Positions 1 to 9,116 of a stretch of 64,000 nt of DNA are shown here, piece after piece (the first letter of the stretch is position 1; every line of letters starts with the position of its first letter). Source of the stretch: Margaritifera margaritifera (Eukaryota > Mollusca > Bivalvia > Unionida > Margaritiferidae). The stretch is from the NCBI GenBank assembly GCA_029931535.1, contig JAQPZY010001405.1, forward strand, positions 186,001-250,000, in the 5' to 3' direction. Below the pieces are notes generated by a model that was given only the letters and a program-made list of their open reading frames with translations, searched no databases and was not told the DNA's origin. Position numbers and translations under genes: made by a program.

Positions 1-89
1 CTAGGACTTCACATTGTTGCAACAATCTTGGGTGTAAAGGTGAATCTGCTGTCTCAAAAATTCATGTGAAAGCATATGCTGTTAGGTAT

Positions 90-370
90 TCTATTTTATA
101 TTTTATATTAGATTTGTCATTGTACATTCTATTGTATATTAGATATTAGATTTGTTATTGCATATTCTATTGTATGTTAGATATTAGATTTATTATTGTA
201 TCTATTGTATGTTAGATATTAGATTTGTTATTGCATATTCTATTGTAAATTAGATATTAGATTTTTTATTGTATATTCTATTGTATATTAGATATTATAT
301 TTGCTATTGTATATTCTATTGTAGATTATATATTAGATTTGTTATTGTATATTCTATTGTATATTTTCTG
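90..370. repeat. Degenerate AT-rich tandem repeat, about 41-bp unit
   Basis: Six to seven diverged units share a core of the type TTAGATTTGTTATTG followed by ATATTCTATTGTA and TTAGATATTA. Units differ by point changes and one short deletion near 200. The 3' end fades out at the GGAAAGCCACG segment. No coding potential. Positions 1-89 show nothing recognisable. Confidence 0.85.
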
Positions 371-1808
371 GAAAGCCACGTGCTATATTGAATTATAGAA
401 AGAGAAATTAGAAACGTCTGAAATCCACTCCACTCAAATTGGATATGTTTAGTTGATTCTGCCGACAAATATAAATAAAAATTAATTATCAAATTCGTTC
501 TGAACTTCAATCAGTACTTTATGTCAATATTAAGGCATTGATGCGATATTAATATTTTATCCTTTAGCCACTAGATCTGAAAGAAAACGGTGATGGCATA
601 TCAGACTTTGACTGCTGAGTTCTAGCAAAGTTATATAGGCTTTCATTGCTTAAATCGGGTAATATAGAAACATTATTAAACATAATAAATGAAATTTATA
701 ATTAAAATTTAACTTGAATCTGAGCTCCATTTAACTCACAGACACAAACTTTATTTTGACTCCAGGACGGTTTTGAGAAGTACCACATAATAGTCTATTT
801 TTCTCTACAATCAACTTTAAATTAAAACTTATGGGTGTTATTAGGTAAAGAATTTTCATAGGAATTAACAATTTCTGCAAACTCGAAAGCGATCTATGCC
901 ATCATTTACATTTTTTGTGAACTAAGGGTACATGTCAATTTCCATCCATTCGTGACGTTAAACTTTACATTTTCTATTTAAGAAGACCAAAGTTTAAATC
1001 AAACATGTCCGGTAAATCAGCTGTTATTTCCATTTCGCCATGATTTTATTTATTTATTTATTTTTTTTTTTTTTTGTAGTTACAAAGATATGAATATGAT
1101 TACACTTCGCGGTATTGTAATGAACGAGAAAGTTAGGAGCCTAATTTTCATGCAGATACAAGACCTATCTTTAGTGCATAATTGATATAAATGTTCTTTG
1201 TAAGGAGAGTGACAAAACTTATTACTGGATGTTACTTTAGCCTACATATCAAATTTCAGGATCAGCTGATATTTATGAATTCGTATTTTTTCCGACTTTA
1301 ATTATCAAACGACACGCAAATAAGCAAACTGTACTATAATTTACCTGCAGATTGTAACGAATCATGTCAAGTAGTTTAGTCCCATCAAGGAATAACAAAA
1401 CATATATTGTTTAGTAACGGTACCCTGGTGCTACACATATGCAAACAAAGCGTGCAGCCAGCCGCTGATACTTTATCATTTACAAAAAGTAACGAATGAT
1501 AAAAGTCTGACTAATTTCTGAAAATTTCATCGGCCACAAAATAGCCCTGACGTGTATTCTTTTGTCATATTTAACTTCTTTTTTTTAAATGCTTACTTCT
1601 TTTTGGCTTGTAAACTTTTTGCACGAAATGTTTATTTATTTGCAATTACTACTGCCTTGTTTCGAGCTGAAAATAATAACTAGAATTTAATGCATACCTT
1701 TGACGTTATCACCCGCCAAGTTGGTCAGAGACTAACATCGGAGCGAAGGCTTTAGCAGGCGAATCCTCGAAAGAAATCATTAATTTCAAGTTATGTTACA
1801 CATATTGA
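371..1808. other. Non-coding stretch, nothing recognised
   Basis: AT-rich sequence without a believable exon, RNA gene or repeat. It contains a short TTTA/T tract at about 1047-1076. The only long reading frame (316-510, minus) overlaps the preceding repeat and has no recognisable content. Confidence 0.5.
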
Positions 1809-1811
1809 TAA

Positions 1812-2285
1812 GGGGCCGTCAATATATGACGTCACGCACAGAGGGCCGAGGGTGAGGGGGGGGGGGCGACTTGTGTGACGATGTGTGACGATGGGGGGTA
1901 GGCTGTTTTGAAAAATGTGTCTTCACAGAAACAACACTAGCGCCTTCTACCAGAGAAAATGTAAACTACGTAGCATCGCAGTATCGCAGAAAAAGTCCGC
2001 AGCACCAGAAGCAATTGCGCAGTGGTGCTAAACACTGATTAGTTGATCGATTTGATGAGATAAATCCCACCACTCCCGACAAGTCTTTGTCTCTACTCGC
2101 ACGTAATAGTTGCATGTTCTTTGCACAAAATTCCCCATTTTAACGATTCAATTTTTATTGGGGGGGGGTCAAAGCGTTGTGACGTCATATATGAGGGAGG
2201 TCTGAGTTTTTGTGACGAAATGTGACGAGGAAAGGGGGTAAAAAAAATCCGCCAAAATTGCGTTACGTCATATATGGATGGTCCC
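1812..2285. mobile_element. 474-bp MITE with about 28-bp terminal inverted repeats and TAA target duplication
   Basis: The left end reads GGGGCCGTCAATATATGACG and the reverse complement of the right end reads GGGACCATCCATATATGACG, continuing to about 28 bp. Both ends are flanked by TAA (1809-1811 and 2286-2288), so a 3-bp TAA duplication is seen directly. Inside, both halves carry G-runs and repeated GTGACGA motifs in mirrored arrangement. There is no open frame for a transposase, so the element is non-autonomous. A TWA target with GG-type ends is typical of PIF/Harbinger; ISL2EU-like elements are an alternative. The assignment is inference. A second element with the same TAA flank and GGGACC end is at 58822-59034. 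Confidence 0.8.
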
Positions 2286-2288
2286 TAA

Positions 2289-3063
2289 TTACATATTTCG
2301 CATTATTTGCTGCTTGCTTGACTGTTACTGATTTAAAAAAAAAAAAATAAGTTCCCTGTAGAACCAGTCTACTGGTTTAGAAAGATTTATTTCCGCTTCT
2401 GTTCACACTTCTCATAATAACGACATGTTCTTTTGTTAAATAAAATTGTCTTTCTAATAGGAATACTCTCTTTCTTGTATAGCTACTATGGATCCATTAT
2501 TTCTAAGAAGACAGTTTTACTATTCTCTTGAACCGGGGGGGGGGTGAGGGGGGCTTTTTGTTTGAGAACCCTTGTATCAAAATTTGGTGCATTCATCGAG
2601 TAATATCAAACGGTTTTGTTATGATTTTTTTTTCTTCTCGATGTGTCTGGCTGTGCAACGGTTTATTTGCCCGCAGGTTAGGTGTGAAGAATTTCCCGAA
2701 ATTCACGTTCTTAGTTTCAAACGAAAAATTCTGTTGACTCTATACAAATATAAACTTGTATAGCCCTTCACGCTTGTGCCGACGAAGCATTTGAAAAGCC
2801 CTAAATTCACCATTGCATTACCCTTAGTTATACATTCAACAAATTTATTACTGATATTTGTAGATAATATGAGAATTTATTAAGGAATAATTTTATGATA
2901 TTTTCAAGTCAGTCACAAGATCAACATAGTCCGCATTTTCCAAGGAACTGCTTCGTGCGATACGTTTACAAGAGTAATAGACTGGTTCAAGATCATTTTG
3001 ACAAATATTTATGAGACTTTACTAGTAATAACGCGAAAACAATTCAAAATAAAGGACCCATGC
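2289..3063. other. Non-coding stretch with a G10 run
   Basis: Contains a poly-A run near 2336-2347 and a run of G at about 2536-2545. The overlapping short frames here (2528-2763) are not supported by any domain or splice pattern. Confidence 0.5.
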
Positions 3064-3394
3064 TCATTCGTACCACCTCGGCTATTTCTGCGAGACATAA
3101 ATATGCCTAAGATGTATGTCGTCGTAGTAATTGACAGAAAACTCACACATTTTGTTCGCCGGAAACATCTCCATAAAAAAAAAAGAAATTGCAATCTATT
3201 CGGACCACCTTGGCTATTTCTAGGATTGGATTGACCGTAGGATTGACCGAGAAGTTACGAATTAAAAAATAGTTCGCTGCATCCGCAACTTCTTGGTCAA
3301 TCTTTATTTCGTAAATAGCCGAGGTGGTCCGAGTGGCAGCTACCGGCATACATTCGAGGTATGATCCGTAAGATCGACCGAGAAGTTTCAAATG
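3064..3394 (+). repeat. Dispersed 330-bp repeat, copy 1
   Basis: The segment from TCATTCGTACCACCTCGGC to CCGAGAAGTTTCAAATG is closely matched, in the same order and orientation, by 60808-61131. Internal inverted repeats are visible: ACCACCTCGGCTATTTCT at about 3072, a near-copy ACCACCTTGGCTATTTCT at about 3206, and the reverse complement AAATAGCCGAGGTGGTCC at about 3314. The motif ATTGACCGAGAAGTT also occurs twice. It looks like a non-autonomous element or a fragment of one. The family is not recognised. The minus-strand frame 3143-3391 is a by-product of the repeat. Confidence 0.75.
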
Positions 3395-3792
3395 GATCCA
3401 TAGTGATATATTTTATTAACCCCGATACCGTGTTAATCAGCCTAGGTAGGCAGAATTAAATTGTTAGAACTTTATCTGTTTCGTATAAGCTATTTACCTT
3501 TATCCGAATCCAAAACGTAGAATGTATACGATAAAACTTTTTACTGACAAATATTATAACAAAATAAGCAATTAACGATAGTATAGGTTTCTTTCTGAAT
3601 GCACATAAGAAAGCCTGTTTATGCAGACTCTCGGTTTGTTAAGGCCTTTTGAGAAAATACGGCCTTGTACTTCATCTCATAAAGTCATTCCCCTTTTCTG
3701 TATTCACTGCTCATTTGATTAAAATGTTTTAGATGTATTCAATGATTTAGTGCTTTTGGCAGGCAAACAACTTTAGACGCGATGTTTGTTCT
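3395..3792. other. Non-coding stretch, nothing recognised
   Basis: AT-rich unique-looking sequence between copy 1 of the 330-bp repeat and the ATGT array. No exon or RNA gene seen. Confidence 0.5.
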
Positions 3793-3893
3793 ATGTATGT
3801 ATGTATGTATGTATGTATGTATGTATGTATGTATGTATGTATGTATGTATGTATGTATGTATGTATGTATGTATGTATGTATGTATGTATGTA

Positions 3894-3926
<33 letters not shown>

Positions 3927-4078
3927 ATGTATGTATGTATGTATGTATGTATGTATGTATGTATGTATGTATGTATGTATGTATGTATGTATGTATGTAT
4001 GTATGTATGTACGTACGTACGTACGTATGTATGTATGTATGTATGTATGTATGTATGTATGTATGTATGTATACATAC

Positions 4079-4163
<85 letters not shown>
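3793..4163. repeat. (ATGT)n array with GT and ACGT interruptions, followed by (AT)n
   Basis: ATGT units run from 3793 to about 4072. They are broken by a GTGTGT patch at about 3897-3910 and by four ACGT units at about 4012-4027. Then (AT)n runs to about 4163 with one GT break. It creates long false frames on both strands (Tyr-Ile-His-Thr or Met-Tyr-Val-Cys repeats). Confidence 0.97.
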
Positions 4164-4164
<1 letters not shown>

Positions 4165-5360
4165 GTATTCATGTACGTATGCATGCACACATAACAATGT
4201 TATGTAATAATGGTACATCTTAGTGAATTTTTCTGTGTGTTTGGGTGTGGTGTAAGTGTTAGTTTCTGTTTTAATTAAAATGTGTTCATCAGCTAACATA
4301 ATAGGTAGTGAGATCTAATTAAGTTATCTGTTTTATGTATTTTATGCAAATCCATAGAAAAAAGAATCATTGACTTATTATTTACTAAACCCTTTTCGCG
4401 TAGCCTTTGGAATACTTATTTAGATTAGAAAGGTGACTCTCTAACCTGATAGTCTTGGTTGAGCAAATGATAGTAGACGGGGTAAGTGTTTACCATAAAG
4501 TTGAAATACTTTGAGTCCATTCTGATGCCAAAAGGTTATATGGATATATACTGCACAAAAAGATCTCAGAAAAAAGTGTGTTTTTTTCTTCACTATCACA
4601 TTAAGCCTCATCACGTGTAATATTTTATGCCGGGAACTGAATGTAAATAGAATAACCATGTTACAAATGCAAGAGATATATGAGCTGAACAACTTTATGA
4701 AATTAAAGCGTGTAACAAATATTAAAACATAGCTTGTTATATAAAATAGTTTTGATCAGCATTGGTTTTTTCTTGGTTTGTTTTGTTTTTTTGTGGAGGG
4801 ATAGTGTTTGCAAGAAGGAGGGGTGTATAATTGGATTTTCTTAAACATAATTATTATTATTATTTTTTTTATTTTTTATTTTTTATTTTTTTTTTTTAAT
4901 CTTGCCATAGACAGTTTAAGTTTAAGTTGAAACGTAATTTCAATCAGGAAATGTTTTGAATTTTCACAACTGTAATTTTAGCGACATAAGTCGTCTTAGA
5001 GGGAGAAATACTCCATGTAATCCACTGTAAAAGGAAGCTTTGTGTCAGTATTAAAAGTGGGTGCGTCATTTAGCCAAAAAATGATTTGTTGAAAATTTCA
5101 ACAGCTACAAATGTTAAAATTTATGGTAATAACTGCGTCTGTTACTTAATATCAAACATGATCAAAAATTAACATAATCCAAGAAAAGGCTGTCAATATC
5201 GCATGAAGCATGTCCTTTATAATACGGGTTTTTGGTACCATCTCTAATTATTACTCACTATTAATGCAATAAAAAAACATCTAAGTTACCTGTCAACCAC
5301 AAAATATAATTTTTAAGAGTTTATAATAAAGTATGCATTCCTCCGCATATTGCACTATAT
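4164..5360. other. Non-coding stretch, nothing recognised
   Basis: AT-rich. T/A homopolymer patches lie at about 4850-4900. The minus frame 4441-4692 has no recognisable domain. Confidence 0.5.
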
Positions 5361-5362
5361 TA

Positions 5363-5579
5363 CCGTCTATACTCGCTTATAATACGATACCAACTGCAAA
5401 CCGCATAGACCCAGATCTGCCGTCGCATAATGCGCAGGCAGATCTGGGTCTATGCAGTTTGTAAGGGCTAATCAGTAGAACAAACAACATAGACCCTGAT
5501 CTGCCGGCGCATTATGCGACAGCAGATCAGGGTCTATGTTGTTTGCATTTGGACTAGAATTATATGCGCATATGTACGG
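5363..5579 (-). mobile_element. Double-hairpin TA-flanked MITE, copy A (inverted relative to B-D)
   Basis: Ends CCGTCTATACTCGCTTATAA and, reverse complemented, CCGTACATATGCGCATATAA, with TA on each side (5361-5362, 5580-5581). Inside are two separate palindromes, at about 5396-5461 and 5484-5548. Each has roughly 32-bp arms around a single central base in the GCATAATGC or GCATTATGC core. One palindrome has the arm core CCCAGATCTGCC, the other CCCTGATCTGCC. The order is reversed compared with copies B, C and D, so this copy sits in the opposite orientation. A TA target with short TIRs fits Tc1/mariner-type MITEs (inference). Confidence 0.85.
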
Positions 5580-5581
5580 TA

Positions 5582-6187
5582 AGCCTAAACCTTGTACTTA
5601 AACTACGATGATACGCCAAATGTACCGATTCACCTTGTTCGGTAAATGAACCGTGTCCAACGCTGTATAAAAAGTTTGCCGTTTGTTCACAAGTCTTTTA
5701 ATGTCGCACTGAGCAAATTGATTCATGCCTAATTAACTAACACAGAACTCTAAAGAAAATATTCTATATAGTCAAACGGTACAGTTTTGAAAATAAAAAG
5801 TTCATATGCACTTTTACCAGTGATAATGCTATCTTATCTTTTACCTTTTTGACACAAAATATATTTTAAATACTGTAGTGATATGAAACTTTACCTTTAA
5901 ACGCGACCTACTTCATGGTATTTAAAAATATCAAATTATACGGGATTAATTTGAACAACTTTTTTAAAAAATTAAGTTTTAGGAGATCCAAAGATTATTA
6001 TTGCTAAACATTCTACCTTACTTTTTATACACCGAACCAAATGAAACTACGGGCCACCAAATTAACAACACTATTATACGATTGTGATATTTGTACGAAT
6101 TGCTTCCTAACCAATAAAATATCTCATGTTAAATTAAAAAAAATGTGTAAATTATTATGTAATGATGTTCGGGTAATGATATTAGAA

Positions 6188-6191
<4 letters not shown>
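5582..6191. other. Non-coding stretch, nothing recognised
   Basis: AT-rich, no exon or RNA gene seen. The frame 6041-6268 runs into the following AT microsatellite. Confidence 0.5.

Positions 6192-6255
<64 letters not shown>
6192..6255. repeat. (AT)n microsatellite
   Basis: Uninterrupted AT dinucleotides ending in ACACACACG. Confidence 0.97.
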
Positions 6256-6263
<8 letters not shown>

Positions 6264-6282
6264 AATAAATAATAGTATCATA

Positions 6283-6450
6283 CAGGTTAGAGAATTTTAA
6301 TTCGTACTATACGGAGATTCGAACCCAGAACCCACGGATTAAGGCACCCATCGCCTTGCCTGTAAGCACCATCCCCTATACCAACTTGCCCGTGCACACA
6401 TCAACAAAAAAGTATTGGTATAGGCGTTCGTGCGTAGCAGACATAGCCGC
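6283..6450 (-). repeat. tRNA-derived SINE-like repeat, copy 1
   Basis: On the minus strand it carries a polymerase III B-box-like GGGTTCGAATCTCCG about 60 nt after an A-box-like TTGGTATAGGGGATGG. It then shows GGCGATGGGTGCC and a 3' segment ACGAATTAAAATTCTCTAAC. The same ordered blocks occur at 14110-14330 and 14500-14700 on the plus strand (GGCGATAGTTGCC, GGGTTCGATTCC, ACGAATTA, CTCTAACCTGT), so this is one family. Assignment as a SINE is inference from the Pol III boxes plus dispersal. Confidence 0.65.
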
Positions 6451-6607
6451 ATATCGACCCAGTAATTAATTCTCATCTAAGTACACAGTCCATCTCGATT
6501 CCTACTACAGAAATCAAGGTAGGATTTAAAATTTCTGCTAATGTTATCAAGCATTCTCCTGTAGGAACCAGGGATAGCACTTTCCGCTCTGTTTGGTGTA
6601 TATTTGC

Positions 6608-6610
<3 letters not shown>

Positions 6611-6683
<73 letters not shown>
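6611..6683. repeat. (TC)n microsatellite bordering the Penelope-like element
   Basis: Pure TC repeat. On the minus strand it is an (AG)n tail directly after the GTTGTGTGT end of the retroelement 3' region. Confidence 0.97.
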
Positions 6684-6685
<2 letters not shown>

Positions 6686-7209
6686 ACACAACTTGATTAT
6701 GACGCAAATACAAAAGTTTCCCAATTTTTCGAGCTAAACAAGCTCTTCGTCAGGGGAAGAAACATCTTACATCCACAAAACCAAACACAAACGCCAAGAG
6801 AAATTCTTGACTCCTACGTGTCTGAATTATATGGGGAAATCTACAAACAAGAGATAAAAAATAGAAGAATGAAAGAAGAAAAAATGTAAAAACGGTCTTA
6901 AAACGGGTAAACTACATGTCCATTCGGTGCTGCCACCAGCCCAGAAAAGTTGTATAAAAAAATTCAAAGAAGGGATCATCGTACAGAGAACCATAATGTT
7001 TTATCTAATTCCAGGCTGGGGACAAAGGGCGGTAACCATACCTGGCGAAAAATCAACGCGAAACACGCAAAGAGAATGGTGTAGCGGGATAATGGACAGG
7101 AGTTATTATAATAATAATAATACGTATAAAGAGATACGGAATATTGACTTGGGTAAATTTTATCCAAAAAATTGCGTACGTCTGATAAACTGGTGCATGG
7201 ATGTAGTTC
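6684..7209 (-). mobile_element. 3' non-coding region of a Penelope-like element, with a hammerhead-like core
   Basis: It lies directly downstream (minus strand) of the GIY-YIG reading frame and ends at the (AG)n microsatellite. On the minus strand, 6753-6727 reads CTGACGA, one extra A, stem GAGCT, loop TGTTT, stem AGCTC, GAAA. This is the stem II core of a hammerhead ribozyme. Penelope-like elements are known to carry hammerhead motifs in their terminal regions. I could not find a convincing stem III with a NUH cleavage triplet, and the extra A before stem II departs from the consensus. Plus-strand frames here (6593-6889, 6927-7235) are accidental. Confidence 0.5.
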
Positions 7210-8051
7210 TTATAAGTTTGCATTGGGAAGGTTAGACATTTGATTTAGGCCGAACTCGCCATGAGTTTTAAATTGTAATATGCAGTATCGTTCCTGACGT
7301 GTAGGTTCTATATCGGTCCACCCCAGTTTAGATTCAGCTGGTAGCATCTCGAAGGACTCGACTGAATGCCCAGTCGAGTTGTAGTGGTTAGAGAGTTTCG
7401 ATTTTTTTTATTGCGAATTTAGCTTATGTGGTTATTCATTTGTTTTCTGAAATCAACGGTTCGGCCAACATATTGAGTGGCACAGATCTTGCATGTTCGA
7501 AGGTAGATTACATTTATTGTTCGACATCCTAACTTCAGATTGATAGTGAAGCTAACTCCTGTTGTTGAACTTCTGAACGATTTGGTCTCGGGCATATGTT
7601 TGCAAATTAGGCAACGCTTGTCTTTGCAACAGTATGTACCTGAATCTGTGGTCTTGTTTGAAGTTACCTTGGCACGTACCAGATGGTCCTTCAGACGTTT
7701 AGGTCTACGGTATGCAACCATAGGAACTTCTTGAAATATGTCCTTCGGACGTTCGGAGGATTCGATCTGGTTTCAATGCTTCCGAATGATCTGTTGTAAG
7801 TTTGGGGCATCGGGGTGAAAAGTAACCACGAAGGGGACGCGTTTGTTGGTTTTCTTGGTTTAATATTTCAGGAGGGCTCCTCTATCGAGGAGTCTAATTT
7901 TGTTAATAGCCTCCTCAATGTAGCTCCTTCTGTATCCTCTCCTTCTAAGGTGTTCCTTGAGCTCTCCGAAACTCTTTTCAAAGGTAGCAGGTATAGAGCA
8001 TATGCATTTGGTCTGAGCGCACATGCCGTAAGGAAGATGTTTTATTACGTG

Positions 8052-8052
<1 letters not shown>
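7210..8052 (-). pseudogene. Penelope-like retroelement, 3' part: end of reverse transcriptase and GIY-YIG endonuclease domain, broken
   Basis: Reading the minus strand from 8052 down, one frame gives HLPYGMCAQTKCICS, then an ELKEHLRRRGY segment, then VPFVVTFHPDAPNLQQIIRK, then PMVAYRRPKRLKDHLVRAK. A cysteine cluster (CCKDKRCLICKH) and the GIY-YIG-type motif CKICATQYVGRT follow. This order is typical of Penelope-like elements, where a GIY-YIG nuclease follows the reverse transcriptase. Two in-frame stops interrupt it (a TAA after LLKY and a TGA after IIRKH). After the stop at 7419 the homology continues in another frame (HYNSTGHSVESF ... ERYCILQFKTHGEFGLN) to a stop at 7210-7212, so there is a frameshift near an A8 run. 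The reverse transcriptase catalytic core is missing: the copy is 5'-truncated at the TG/AG microsatellite. Dead copy. Confidence 0.88.

Positions 8053-8143
<91 letters not shown>
8053..8143. repeat. (TG)n(AG)n composite microsatellite
   Basis: TG dinucleotides to about 8112, then AG to 8143. It marks the truncation point of the Penelope-like fragment. Confidence 0.97.
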
Positions 8144-8146
<3 letters not shown>

Positions 8147-8482
8147 ACTGCTTGATAGCATCAACTTTTGCTTAATTTTTCCTTCTCTCTCAAAGTATTT
8201 GGGCCATCGTTAAATAAAATATTTCTGATTTGTTTTCATTATTTTTATATATGTTCCCTCAAGCTACATTGTGCGATTTTTATTCGGTGGAAAAAAAAAC
8301 GCTGTATAATATTCAGTATTGTTTAATTTTGTTATCAGCTATTTGACCTTTATTGAAATTTGCAGCCAGTCTGGAGTTCATTTATTGCGTCATCAACTCT
8401 TACGTAAAATATGACCCGACTGATATCGCACATACAATAACCAAAATTGAAGTGGATGTCTTAATGGTCGTATTTTTTTGCA

Positions 8483-8484
<2 letters not shown>
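8144..8484. other. Non-coding stretch, nothing recognised
   Basis: AT-rich spacer between two microsatellites, with a short A9 run near 8290. No exon seen. Confidence 0.5.

Positions 8485-8561
<77 letters not shown>
8485..8561. repeat. (AT)n microsatellite
   Basis: AT dinucleotides with one C interruption near 8519. Confidence 0.97.
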
Positions 8562-8563
<2 letters not shown>

Positions 8564-8956
8564 CTAATGTTCCTGAAGACCATTTCCCGAATATACTTTT
8601 TAATTTGCATCATATTGACAAAAGAGTATAAACACGAATACATCTCTCACAGTTTATTTTCCACTTCTATATTTGTGGTATTAGGATTAAGTTCTCATGC
8701 CCATGTATTATGAAGCCCAAAAGTCGGCTCTTTAGCTGCCATTTCATCATAAATAGACACAGGCTCATTCAAAAGCGAAGGTACGCAAGTACATTAGCTT
8801 TTATCAATTATGTATCGAGAGAGATTCAAATTACTGACACTTCAGATTAACGGAATTGTACTCAAACACTGACAAACTTCTGTTCAACATATTCTAATTC
8901 TCACATTGAGCTTTTGGGTGCACTAATATTTATCATATACTCACAGATGCTCCTCT
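8562..8956. other. Non-coding stretch, nothing recognised
   Basis: AT-rich, no feature seen. Confidence 0.5.
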
Positions 8957-9116
8957 TGCCAAGAAGTAAAACTCTTGAGCTTGAAACTGAGCTTGAGATT
9001 TTGTTTCGACCAATCACAAATGACGTTTCTTTTGAAAAGTTTGTTTCTGATTGGCTGATAGTGGAAACTTAATCTCAAACTCAAACTCAGAGTCTTATGA
9101 TCTCCATGCCCTGTAT
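8957..9116. mobile_element. Inverted-repeat element at the head of the 38/44-bp minisatellite
   Basis: The left part carries GAGCTTGAGATTTTGTTTCG and ACCAATCA. The right part carries TGATTGGCTGATAGTGG and then AACTTAATCTCAAACTC, the approximate reverse complement. A related element with the same order of blocks is at about 22480-22660, starting from TTATTATATACTCCCACG-like flanks on the other side. The right end of the 9-kb copy (CTCAGAGTCTTATGATCTCC) is exactly the unit that is amplified next to it. The element family is not recognised. Confidence 0.6.

Noticed and set aside
3739..4299. Long Tyr-Ile-His-Thr and Met-Tyr-Val-Cys frames on both strands.
   Set aside because: Pure translation of the (ATGT)n(AT)n microsatellite. 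The same explanation covers frames in AT, TC, TG and GA tracts elsewhere.
7815..8213. 132-codon plus-strand frame.
   Set aside because: It is the antisense of the Penelope-like reading frame and runs into the TG/AG microsatellite.
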